From Flavobacteriaceae bacterium (GTDB taxonomy: Bacteria; Bacteroidota; Bacteroidia; Flavobacteriales; Flavobacteriaceae), in contig JAESTN010000203.1 in the NCBI GenBank assembly GCA_016763595.1, positions 1-7,125 of the forward strand: DNA of 7,125 bases, read 5' to 3'. The translations under genes and the position numbers were made by a program. Positions 1 through 6,489 of the stretch are shown piece by piece. The notes beneath the pieces were generated by a model. The model was given only the letters and a program-made list of their open reading frames with translations, was not told the origin of the DNA and ran no database searches. The stretch's first letter is position 1. Every line of letters starts with the position of its first letter.

Positions 1-204
1 ACTTTCTTGTTTGAAATTGTCGATGCCTCTAAAAACTTTTATAAAAGTATTTTGTAAAACATCATCTGCATCGTCATGCGAAATAACAATCTTTCTAATA
101 TGCCAATATAAACGTTCTTTATAGGTGGTTACAAGCTTTCTAAAAGCTTGTTCCTTTGTGCGTACATTTTGTAACTGTTCTATAAAGGTTATTTCGTCTA
201 CCAA
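1..204 (-). CDS. RNA polymerase sigma factor, ECF/sigma-70 family (partial, N-terminal 68 residues, TTG start)
   Basis: This is the N-terminal part of a sigma factor that would direct RNA polymerase core to a set of promoters; the rest lies beyond base 1. The visible protein reads LVDEITFIEQLQ at the start (first residue Met in vivo) and contains a clear sigma region 2, with YKERLYWHIRKIV followed by the core-binding stretch DDADDVLQNTFIKVFRGI at about residues 44-61. Region 4 is out of view. The start is forced: a TAG stop sits in frame directly before the TTG at 204-202, and no ATG or GTG codon occurs in this frame in the visible part. It lies 51 bases downstream of the 483-residue gene on the same strand. 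I found no TAnnTTTG element in that gap, so read-through from the upstream gene is plausible. The sigma-factor family call is firm; the regulon and any anti-sigma partner cannot be seen. Confidence 0.9.
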   Translation of the reverse strand, partial: MVDEITFIEQLQNVRTKEQAFRKLVTTYKERLYWHIRKIVISHDDADDVLQNTFIKVFRGIDNFKQES

Positions 205-246
205 CTAATTATTTTTAATTTAGACAATTGGATTGTAAAAAGGTTT

Positions 247-272
247 AAAAAAAAATTAATTAATTATTTTTT
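247..272 (-). terminator. A/T-only palindrome with T-run at the end of the 483-residue gene (weak terminator candidate)
   Basis: A 26-base palindrome with one mismatched pair, centred on ATTAATTAAT at 255-264, covers the last codons and the TAA stop of the upstream gene. Read on the minus strand, its right arm ends in nine T residues (255-247). The form is that of an intrinsic terminator, but the stem has no G or C and would be weak. It may simply reflect the A/T-rich codons for Lys-Lys-Ile-Ile-Asn and a poly-T gap. If it works, it would partly separate the sigma factor from the gene before it. Confidence 0.25.
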
Positions 273-1707
273 TCCTTTTAGTGTACCCAAAAAGTCTATC
301 TTTTTTAATGATTTCTGCAATTCCTTCTGGTAACATTTCTTCCCATCCAGTTTCATTATTTACAATCATTTTTAATACTCTACGAGAAAAAATATGAAGT
401 ATTTCTGGGTTAAAATCTGTTATATCTACAAGTTTTCCGTTGTTTTTAAAGAATTTATACAATTCTTTCATTCTTGGATGAACTTTTAAATTTTTACTCG
501 TAATAAAGTCACCAGTTTCTTCTTCTTTATAAGGGTACATATAAACCTTTAAGTCTCTGTAGAATAGTTTCCCAAACGCTTCTAAAATCCCTCCACTAAT
601 ATGTCTATAGTATTTTTCGTCAAAAATCTGAATTAGATTGTAGACTCCCATAGCTAGTGCCATTCTTTCTTTTGTAAACTCGCTAAAATATTCTACCAAT
701 TTATAGTATTCTTGAAAATTGGTAATCATTACACTTTGCCCAAGTGAACAAAGTAATTCTGCTCTATCTAAGAAATCACGCTCATTGATTTCACCTTCTG
801 CTCTTAAGTTGGCTAAAGTGATTTCGAATATAATTTGTGTATTATTAGGGTCTACTTTTTTCTCGTTAAGGAATATTTCTTTGGACTTTTCGTACATGTC
901 CATATTTACTTTAGTAACCGGTCTAAAGCTCCCTCTTAAAGCTAAAATATTTTTTTTATAAAGTACTTGTGCTGGTAATAAATTGTTTCCGTCAGAATCA
1001 AACATTACAGCATTTGTCATCCCATTTTTCACTAACTGTAGACTCATTAAACGATTGTCAACATACATAAAACGTGGGCCAGAGAAATTAACCATATCAA
1101 TTTCTAACTGATCTTTGTCTATGTTGTCATAGAATGATTTCACCAATTCTTTGGGATTGTCATTCAGGTAAAATGCACCGTAAATTAGGTTTACACCCAA
1201 AGCGCCTAAAGTTTCTTGTTGTAAACGAGCATCGGTTTCTTTAAAACGAAAGTGTAAGACAATTTCGTTATAATCCTCTAAAGGATCTAATTGAAAACGC
1301 ACACCAACCCAGCCGTGACCTTTAAATTTTTTGCTAAAATTAATTGTAGCAACTGTATTTGCATAACTAAAAAATAATTTTTCAGGATGCTTTTTTCTGC
1401 TCAATCGCTCTTCAATTAAATCAATTTCGTGCGTAAGCATTGTCTTTAACCTAGGTTCAGTTACATAACGGTTGTCAGATTCTATGCCATAAATTGCATC
1501 AGAGAAATCTTTATCATAAGCACTCATTGCTTTTGCTATAGTTCCTGAAGCTCCACCAGCTCTAAAAAAATTACGTACAGTTTCTTGACCTGCACCAATT
1601 TCTGCAAAAGTTCCATAAATATGAGCATTTAAGTTTACACGTAATGCTTTGTTTTTTGCAGTTTGTACATTATCTATTTTTTGGTCTCCTTTTAAGGTAA
1701 TTGACAT
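256..1707 (-). CDS. Conserved soluble protein of unknown function (483 aa, Bacteroidota family)
   Basis: I recognise this as a highly conserved flavobacterial protein beginning MSITLKGDQKIDNVQTAK, but its function is not established. From memory, databases label it inconsistently, including as a nicotinate-nucleotide adenylyltransferase or a TonB-dependent receptor. The sequence supports neither name: there is no signal peptide, TonB box or membrane segment, and no GxFxPxHxGH nucleotidyltransferase motif. Visible conserved-looking blocks are a Gly-rich stretch IGAGQETVRNFFRAGGASGT (about 37-56), RLQQETLGALGVNLIYGAF (161-179), LQLVKNGMTNAVMF (223-236), NILALRGSFRPVTKVN (253-268), SGGILEAFGKLF (371-382) and KVHPRMKELYKFF (408-420). 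It is probably cytosolic. The ATG at 1707-1705 fits the family N-terminus and has a good promoter match 18 bases upstream. The gene is divergent from the PhnP-like gene and precedes the sigma factor on the same strand. The gene call is certain; the function is open. Confidence 0.93.
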   Translation of the reverse strand: MSITLKGDQKIDNVQTAKNKALRVNLNAHIYGTFAEIGAGQETVRNFFRAGGASGTIAKAMSAYDKDFSDAIYGIESDNRYVTEPRLKTMLTHEIDLIEERLSRKKHPEKLFFSYANTVATINFSKKFKGHGWVGVRFQLDPLEDYNEIVLHFRFKETDARLQQETLGALGVNLIYGAFYLNDNPKELVKSFYDNIDKDQLEIDMVNFSGPRFMYVDNRLMSLQLVKNGMTNAVMFDSDGNNLLPAQVLYKKNILALRGSFRPVTKVNMDMYEKSKEIFLNEKKVDPNNTQIIFEITLANLRAEGEINERDFLDRAELLCSLGQSVMITNFQEYYKLVEYFSEFTKERMALAMGVYNLIQIFDEKYYRHISGGILEAFGKLFYRDLKVYMYPYKEEETGDFITSKNLKVHPRMKELYKFFKNNGKLVDITDFNPEILHIFSRRVLKMIVNNETGWEEMLPEGIAEIIKKDRLFGYTKRKKIIN

Positions 1708-1725
1708 CGATTAAGTTTTATATAA

Positions 1726-1757
1726 CAAATGTAGTGAAATTAAGCTTTTCTACTCAA
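1726..1757 (-). promoter_or_regulatory. Bacteroidota-type promoter for the 483-residue gene
   Basis: On the minus strand, TACATTTG (1733-1726) matches the Bacteroidota -7 consensus TAnnTTTG exactly. A TTG (1757-1755) lies 21 bases upstream and can serve as the -33 element, which in this phylum is usually TTG or TTTG about 17-23 bases away. The -7 box ends 18 bases before the ATG, giving a short A/T-rich leader (TTATATAAAACTTAATCG) with no Shine-Dalgarno site. Confidence 0.65.
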
Positions 1758-1766
1758 TAATTATCT

Positions 1767-1774
1767 TATTTTTG
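1767..1774 (+). promoter_or_regulatory. Bacteroidota -7 element for the PhnP-like gene
   Basis: TATTTTTG matches the TAnnTTTG consensus and lies 27 bases upstream of the ATG at 1802. No TTG is found at the usual -33 distance; the nearest candidate is a T-rich CTTTTC at 1745-1750, so the upstream half is weak. The box lies within the same 95-base gap as the opposing promoter (1726-1757), only 9 bases beyond it, so the two RNA polymerases probably compete or are controlled together. Confidence 0.5.
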
Positions 1775-1776
1775 TA

Positions 1777-1797
1777 GGCATATGACGTCAATTTGCC
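1777..1797 (+). promoter_or_regulatory. Inverted repeat between the plus-strand promoter and the PhnP-like start
   Basis: GGCATAT (1777-1783) and ATTTGCC (1791-1797) are inverted repeats pairing at six of seven positions around a 7-base loop, GACGTCA. The perfect 8-base palindrome TGACGTCA lies at 1783-1790, near the centre. The dyad begins 2 bases after the -7 element, so it covers the expected transcription start and the short leader. It could be an operator or a leader hairpin, or chance; no regulator is identified in the window. Confidence 0.25.
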
Positions 1798-1801
1798 ATT
1801 T

Positions 1802-2563
1802 ATGAAAATTACTTTTTTAGGGACAGGAACTTCGCAAGGAATACCAATGATTGCAAATAATCATCCAGTTTGTTTGTCAACAAACCTAAAGGATAAAAGG
1901 TTGCGGTCTTCAATAATGGTTTCTTGGGGAGACAACAATTACATTATTGATTGTGGTCCTGATTTTAGAATGCAGATGTTGCGAGAAAATGTGCAAAATA
2001 TTAATGGTATTTTGTTTACGCATGAGCATTCTGATCATACTGCAGGTTTTGATGATGTAAGGCCATTTAGTTATAAGATGGGAGAAGTTCCTATTTATTT
2101 AGATCAAAGAACATTGATAAGTTTGAAGAAACGATTCGAGTATGTTTTTAATACAGAAAATAGATATCCAGGAGCTCCAAAAGTTGCAATAAATAGAATG
2201 GATGGATCATCGTTTGAATTGGATGGAGTAGTAGTAACTCCTATTGAAGTATTGCATGGTAAATTGCCAGTTACCTGTTATCGTTTTAATGATTTTGCCT
2301 ACTTAACAGATCTGAAAACAATTTCAGAAAAAGAGAAACAAAAATTAAAAGGAATAAAAACCTTAGTTGTAAGTGCGCTGAGAATAGATGAGCACCCAAC
2401 ACATTTTAATTTAAAAGAAGCCCTTGATTTTGTGACAGAAATCAATCCGGAAAAGGCTTATTTTTCTCATATTAGCCATAAGTTAGGCTTTCATGATGTG
2501 ATTGAAAAGACCTTGCCAGAGAATGTGTTTTTAGCGTATGATGGGTTAAAAATAGAGGTGTAA
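1802..2563 (+). CDS. PhnP-like MBL-fold phosphodiesterase (metal-dependent hydrolase, 253 aa)
   Basis: A metallo-beta-lactamase-fold hydrolase whose closest recognisable relative is PhnP, a cyclic phosphate phosphodiesterase. The match runs end to end: GTGTSQGIP (7-15), the metal motif HEHSDH (74-79), HGKL (152-155), LTD with Asp170, the catalytic-type His201 in THFNLKEAL, SHISHK with His223 and His226, and the C-terminal DGLKIEV. No signal peptide is present, so it is cytosolic. The Cys-rich structural zinc site of PhnP is mostly absent: the CxCxxC region reads NNHPVC, leaving only Cys24. The ATG at 1802 is preferred because MKITFLGTGTSQG is the family N-terminus; a TTG at 1793 would add three residues. 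No phn phosphonate genes are nearby, so the true substrate is uncertain and could be another cyclic phosphate or nucleotide. The gene is transcribed alone and converges on the hydrolase gene. Confidence 0.9.
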   Translation: MKITFLGTGTSQGIPMIANNHPVCLSTNLKDKRLRSSIMVSWGDNNYIIDCGPDFRMQMLRENVQNINGILFTHEHSDHTAGFDDVRPFSYKMGEVPIYLDQRTLISLKKRFEYVFNTENRYPGAPKVAINRMDGSSFELDGVVVTPIEVLHGKLPVTCYRFNDFAYLTDLKTISEKEKQKLKGIKTLVVSALRIDEHPTHFNLKEALDFVTEINPEKAYFSHISHKLGFHDVIEKTLPENVFLAYDGLKIEV

Positions 2564-2579
2564 TATTTGAGTAATTACA
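2559..2579. other. Inverted repeat spanning the two convergent stop codons
   Basis: TGTAAT (2559-2564) and ATTACA (2574-2579) form a perfect 6-base inverted repeat with a 9-base loop. The arms contain the TAA stops of the PhnP-like gene (2561-2563) and of the esterase gene (2577-2575). No T-run follows on either side, so it does not look like a standard terminator. The symmetry partly follows from both genes ending in TG-TAA, so its significance is doubtful. Confidence 0.2.
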
Positions 2580-3222
2580 GTCGTTCTTCAATCCAAGATT
2601 TAAAACTATAAAAATTTTGAGGTGCAACACCATGCCCAACTGGGTATTCTGAATACACATTTTTTAAGTTGTTTGTGTTTAAGTATTCTGGAGCTTTCCG
2701 TGCCCATTCAACAGGTAGTATCTGATCAACATCTCCATGAGAAATGTAATAATCTGTGGTGATATTAAGAGTAGAGACATTTTCGGGAACTAATTCGTCA
2801 TTGATATATCCGCTCAATGCAATTACATGATTTACCTTATTGGGGTAGTTTAAGCTCAACGCATAGCTTAGAATGGTACCTTGGCTAAAGCCAAGTAGAA
2901 AAGTGTTGTTAGGCGCCGTTTTATAGGTTGTTTTTACGTAATCTATAAAAGCTGCAATTTTTGTCAAAGATTTTCTAGCTTCATCTAAGTCAGAAAATTT
3001 CTCATCATTTGCGTCTAGTGTAATCGCATACCAAGCAAAACCTCCAGAATTCATATCGTAAGGTGCTCTAGCACTTACAATTAATAGTTTGTCTGGCAAT
3101 TCTGAAGCAAAAGAAAACAAGTCTTCTTCGTTACTTCCGTAACCATGTAATAAAATTAATACAGGTGGGTTTTCTTGTTCGGTTTTTGGTTGGCGAACAA
3201 TATAGTGCAATTCTGAATTCAT
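2575..3222 (-). CDS. Alpha/beta hydrolase, carboxylesterase/phospholipase type (215 aa)
   Basis: A single-domain serine hydrolase of the Abhydrolase_2 carboxylesterase type, expected to cleave short acyl or carboxyl esters. The motifs are complete: the oxyanion-hole segment LLHGYGSNEEDL (24-35), the nucleophile elbow GFSQG with Ser113, Asp166 in HGDVDQILP, and His197 in VGHGVAP. The length of 215 residues is normal for the family and there is no signal peptide, so it should be cytosolic. It is the last gene of a minus-strand operon, starting 3 bases after the stop of the dihydroorotase homologue, which suggests cotranscription and possibly translational coupling. Its 3' end faces the PhnP-like gene 11 bases away, with no clear terminator, so the transcripts may overlap. 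The physiological substrate cannot be read from the sequence. Confidence 0.9.
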   Translation of the reverse strand: MNSELHYIVRQPKTEQENPPVLILLHGYGSNEEDLFSFASELPDKLLIVSARAPYDMNSGGFAWYAITLDANDEKFSDLDEARKSLTKIAAFIDYVKTTYKTAPNNTFLLGFSQGTILSYALSLNYPNKVNHVIALSGYINDELVPENVSTLNITTDYYISHGDVDQILPVEWARKAPEYLNTNNLKNVYSEYPVGHGVAPQNFYSFKSWIEERL

Positions 3223-3225
3223 AAA

Positions 3226-4482
3226 TTAATTGATAACCAATTGGTTGTTAGCGAAAATACCGTAGGCTTTTCCTTTTAGTTTTTTTCCTAAAAACGCAGA
3301 GTTTTTAGAGGTAGATAAAATGTTTTCTTTAGAAAACGTATAGGTGGTTTCTGGGTTAAAGAAGGTAATCTCTGCTTTTTGGCCAGTTTCAATATTAGAA
3401 GTTTCTAGTTCAAAAAGTGCTCTAGGTTTTGAAGTGATACAAGCGATACTTTCAGCTAAATTTAGTTTGGTGTTAATAGCGCCAAACAAACTTTCTAAGC
3501 CAATTGTTCCGTTTTTAGCGGAGCTAAATTCTACTTTTTTATGCTCTATATCTATAGGGTTGTGGTCTGATGTAATTGCATCAATAGTTCCGTTTTTTAC
3601 AGCTTTTACTAGGGCTTTACAGTCTTTTTCTGTACGTAGTGGCGGAGTTACTTTTAGATTTCCGTCAAAATTAGATAGTTCTCCGTCTGTCAACGTTAAG
3701 TGATGTGCGCTAACGCTACAAGTAACTTGTAGTCCTTTCTTTTTTGCGTCTTTTATTAAAGCGACCGATTTTTCTGTAGAAATAGTTGGGATGTGTAATT
3801 TTCCTTCTGTGTATTCAAGGAGGAATAAATCTCTGGCTATTTGTAAATGTTCTGCTAAGGCAGGAATTCCTTTTAGGCCTAATTTTGTACTGTTAATACC
3901 TTCGTTAGCCAATCCTTCTCCTGCAATTGCAAGGTTTTTTGGAAAGCTCAATACCAATCCGTTAAAGTTTTGAGCATATAGCAGTGCAACTTTCATTAAG
4001 TTGTCATTTTCTATAGGTTTGTTGTAATCCCCAAATGCAATAGCGCCAGATTGTTGCATGTCGTACAATTCTGCCATTTCTTTACCTTCGCTTTTCTGTG
4101 TTAATGAGGCTATTGGGAATAATTTTGTGGCATGCCCGTTTGATTTGTTAATTAAGAACTCAACAGCAGACTTATTGTCAACAACAGGATGTGTGTTTGA
4201 GTTTACCGCTACAGCAGTAAAACCGCTTTTTGCAGCAGTATTTAAACCGTTTAAAATATTTTCTCTTTCTTCAAAACCTGGCTCTCCAAAAGAGACACTT
4301 GTATCAAACCACCCGCAAGAAACGTGTAAGTTTTCAAGTGATACAATAGTGTAATTTGATTTAGTTGGAATTGAATTTTCGATTTTTTCAATTACACCAT
4401 TGGTAATTAAAATGTCTTTTTTTTGATTATTGAATTGACTGCTAGCGTCTATTATAGTAGCTGACTTTATTAGCGTACTCAT
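3226..4482 (-). CDS. Dihydroorotase homologue lacking the metal-binding histidines (probably non-catalytic, 418 aa)
   Basis: This belongs to the class I dihydroorotase/amidohydrolase family by its length and by many retained blocks: SATIIDASSQF near the N-terminus, EPG (67-69), NTHP (96-99), GLKGIP (202-207), AHH (259-261), TPPLR (279-283), TSDHNP (304-309) and the C-terminal beta part with GKKLKGKAYGIF. The catalytic histidines are missing. The family motif D-x-HVH-x-REPG reads DTSVSFGEPG (60-69), so both His ligands are Ser62 and Ser64 and the substrate Arg is Gly66. The HCED position reads SFPK (179-182). The HxxHxST position reads HIPTIST (230-236) with Thr233. Asp152 and Asp306 remain. 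I infer that it does not make dihydroorotate, although pipelines usually name it dihydroorotase. It could be a structural partner of aspartate transcarbamoylase, as known for inactive dihydroorotase homologues in other bacteria, or do something else. Its ATG overlaps the preceding TGA. Confidence 0.9.
   Translation of the reverse strand: MSTLIKSATIIDASSQFNNQKKDILITNGVIEKIENSIPTKSNYTIVSLENLHVSCGWFDTSVSFGEPGFEERENILNGLNTAAKSGFTAVAVNSNTHPVVDNKSAVEFLINKSNGHATKLFPIASLTQKSEGKEMAELYDMQQSGAIAFGDYNKPIENDNLMKVALLYAQNFNGLVLSFPKNLAIAGEGLANEGINSTKLGLKGIPALAEHLQIARDLFLLEYTEGKLHIPTISTEKSVALIKDAKKKGLQVTCSVSAHHLTLTDGELSNFDGNLKVTPPLRTEKDCKALVKAVKNGTIDAITSDHNPIDIEHKKVEFSSAKNGTIGLESLFGAINTKLNLAESIACITSKPRALFELETSNIETGQKAEITFFNPETTYTFSKENILSTSKNSAFLGKKLKGKAYGIFANNQLVIN
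4479..4482 (-). promoter_or_regulatory. ATGA stop-start overlap coupling two operon genes
   Basis: On the minus strand the four bases ATGA contain both the ATG of the dihydroorotase homologue (4482-4480) and the TGA of the BatA-type gene (4481-4479). Overlaps like this commonly couple translation by re-initiation. This matters in a genome without Shine-Dalgarno sites, and none is seen upstream here. Confidence 0.8.
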
Positions 4483-6437
4483 GGTTTGAAGAATTTTAAA
4501 ATCAATATTTCAAAGACCAAAGATACAATAGCTAGTGCTAAAAACCATTTCCAAAACCAAGTAACTTTATTTTTTTCTTTAATTCCTTGAAAAACAGCTG
4601 AAACAGACTCAGAATACACCAAATTCTCTTGGTCCTTTATGAGCTCTTTGATGTTTAAAAATTGCAAAGAACTTTCTGAATTGTCATAGTTAAAAGCCAG
4701 TGTATGTATCGTTTTGTTGTTGTATGTTACCTCATAGAAGCCATTGGTGTTTGGTTGTTCAGAAGTTTCTAATGAAACCTTAGATTTGTATGCTTGCTGT
4801 AGCGGGATAAAAGAACTTGTTTTGCTGTTAATTGATAAAACATGGTTCCTGTCTAATGCAATGGGAATATCAATTAAGTTCAATTTATTGATGGTGTAAC
4901 TTGATTTGGGGACTAAAGCACTTAATTTTCCGAAATTATAAAATATAGGAACAATTAATGGGGAACTTAAAAAGTTCGTATTTTCTTTATGTAAAGAACT
5001 AGAGCTCCAATATACATTTCCATGATTTGAATACAACTTGCTAATAAAGCTTTTTTGATTTTCGAAACGAACCAAAGAAGAGGCCTGCGTAAAAATAGTT
5101 TCGTAGTAACTTTTAACTATTGGGAAATGAAAATTTTTGATTTCTTTAGAAAACACATCTTTATAAAAAGGGTTCTTAAAGTTGATGTTTGTAATTCGTA
5201 AAGAGTCCCTTTTTAAATGTTGTATAGTTCCTGTTTTTAATTTTTTTAAAAACGAATTGTAGGAATTGATGTTTATTTTTTGACTTGGAATAATGACTAA
5301 ACTGTGGTTTTCATTTAGGTGTTTCTGTAAAAAAGTAACTAGTGTATTCGGAATTTCATTCAGCTCATTTAAGATAATTAATTCTTGTTTTTCTAAGACA
5401 TTGTAATTGATGTTTTTAATAGAACTAGAGCTGAAATTAAATTCATTTTTAGTATAGATTTTTGCTAAGAAATTATGATTTTTTCCAATAGAAAATATGT
5501 TGATTTTTTTAGCGGGGTTTAGGGTGAAAAAATAATGGTTGTCAAAATCGAAAGCATCACTGTAATCTAGTGAGATTTTACCTTTGAAAATTTTTTGATT
5601 TTGAATAGGGAAGGAGATGGTTTTTTCTTTGTTTTCTTCAATAGAAAAAGTTTGTTTTGAGAAAACTTTTGAATCATTATATAGAGCAATGGAAATATTT
5701 TCTATTGCAACGCCTTGGTTTTTTATGGTGACATTTAATAAGAAATTACTATTGCTTTGATTGTCTATAGAAAGACGGTCAATTGAAAGGTTGTTTTTTT
5801 TAGTGGTACGTACTTTAATAAACGAAATTAAAGATGTTACATTTGTAACATTGGTTTTTGTGTTTTTCGTATCCTGTTGAAAATCAGAAATTAAAATGCT
5901 GTTACCTAAAGTGTTTGTTATTTGTTTTTCGTGATTTTTAATTTTCAGAAAAACGGCTTCCAATGTTCTGTTTTTTGCTTTTGGAGTCGTTTTTAAAAGT
6001 ATATTTTTTAATTCAGATGCGCTAATATTTTCATGAAAATTTGTATTGGTTAATAAACTGTATACTTCTTTGTCGGAAGTGTTTTCTATAATTTCTTTTA
6101 TTGAGTTTTGTAATAAATTACCTTTTTCGCCATCTGTATTTATGCTAAAAGAATTGTCTAAATATATAAAATTATGTTGCGCTAATTCGGTTTTTTGATT
6201 GCTGGAATATGGCTGTGAAAAGGCAAAGATAATTGCAGCAAAAAGAAGCAATCTAGAGGTTAAAATAATCCACTTTTTTAACCGTGAACTTTTGCGTGTT
6301 TGAAGTACTAATTTTTGTAATAAAGCAACATTGGTAAAAGGTGTTTTTTTAAAGCGTTGCAATTGGAATAAATGCACCAAAACAGGAATCAATAAGAAGC
6401 CTAAAAAGTATAAAATTTCTGGATGTTTAAATTGCAT
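4479..6437 (-). CDS. BatA-domain / von Willebrand A membrane protein (652 aa)
   Basis: An inner-membrane protein of the Bacteroidota BatA type. The N-terminus has the double-membrane-segment domain: helix 1 at about 8-24, the conserved HLFQLQRFKKTPFTNVALL (22-40), a basic KSSRLKKW segment, and helix 2 at about 56-74. A vWA-like domain follows (about 88-205) with the MIDAS-type motif DNSFS (94-98) and ISD at 183-185. Residues from about 215 to 305 look like a beta-rich accessory domain ending in DFDNHYFFTL. The region at about 311-500 resembles the glutamine-amidotransferase-like fold often seen in these proteins. A C-terminal helix (about 627-650) closes the protein, so most of it should lie in the periplasm. 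Bat proteins have been tied to aerotolerance and envelope functions, but no batB-E genes or MoxR ATPase are present here. It heads the operon; its TGA overlaps the dihydroorotase homologue start by 4 bases. Confidence 0.85.
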   Translation of the reverse strand: MQFKHPEILYFLGFLLIPVLVHLFQLQRFKKTPFTNVALLQKLVLQTRKSSRLKKWIILTSRLLLFAAIIFAFSQPYSSNQKTELAQHNFIYLDNSFSINTDGEKGNLLQNSIKEIIENTSDKEVYSLLTNTNFHENISASELKNILLKTTPKAKNRTLEAVFLKIKNHEKQITNTLGNSILISDFQQDTKNTKTNVTNVTSLISFIKVRTTKKNNLSIDRLSIDNQSNSNFLLNVTIKNQGVAIENISIALYNDSKVFSKQTFSIEENKEKTISFPIQNQKIFKGKISLDYSDAFDFDNHYFFTLNPAKKINIFSIGKNHNFLAKIYTKNEFNFSSSSIKNINYNVLEKQELIILNELNEIPNTLVTFLQKHLNENHSLVIIPSQKININSYNSFLKKLKTGTIQHLKRDSLRITNINFKNPFYKDVFSKEIKNFHFPIVKSYYETIFTQASSLVRFENQKSFISKLYSNHGNVYWSSSSLHKENTNFLSSPLIVPIFYNFGKLSALVPKSSYTINKLNLIDIPIALDRNHVLSINSKTSSFIPLQQAYKSKVSLETSEQPNTNGFYEVTYNNKTIHTLAFNYDNSESSLQFLNIKELIKDQENLVYSESVSAVFQGIKEKNKVTWFWKWFLALAIVSLVFEILILKFFKP

Positions 6438-6454
6438 ATCGTTTTATTAACATT

Positions 6455-6462
6455 CAAATATA
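6455..6462 (-). promoter_or_regulatory. Bacteroidota -7 element for the BatA-type operon
   Basis: On the minus strand TATATTTG matches TAnnTTTG and ends 17 bases before the ATG at 6437, almost the same spacing as for the 483-residue gene. No TTG is seen about 17-23 bases upstream, so the -33 half is not supported. It lies in the 52-base gap after the TIGR02757 gene and would give the three-gene operon its own start. Confidence 0.45.
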
Positions 6463-6489
6463 GTTAAAGTATTGCACTTATTTTTAGGA

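Noticed and set aside
247..272. Strong intrinsic terminator after the 483-residue gene
   Set aside because: The palindrome consists only of A and T and is partly coding, so it is kept only as a weak candidate.
719..961. Open reading frame on the plus strand inside the 483-residue gene
   Set aside because: It is antisense to a well-conserved coding region and shows no recognisable protein family or promoter.
1793..1801. TTG at 1793 as the start of the PhnP-like gene
   Set aside because: It would add Met-Pro-Phe before the conserved MKITFLGTG start; the ATG at 1802 fits the family better.
2472..2660. Open reading frame on the minus strand across the convergent 3' ends
   Set aside because: It overlaps the PhnP-like gene and the esterase gene in another frame, has no family resemblance, and is a shadow of real genes.
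3344..4354. Three plus-strand open frames (3344-3703, 3791-3973, 4058-4354) antisense to the dihydroorotase homologue
   Set aside because: All are frame shadows of a clearly coding minus-strand gene, with low-complexity translations and no start context.
3226..4482. Calling this gene pyrC as an active dihydroorotase
   Set aside because: The metal-binding HxH and the other two histidines are absent, so the gene symbol would imply an activity the sequence does not support.
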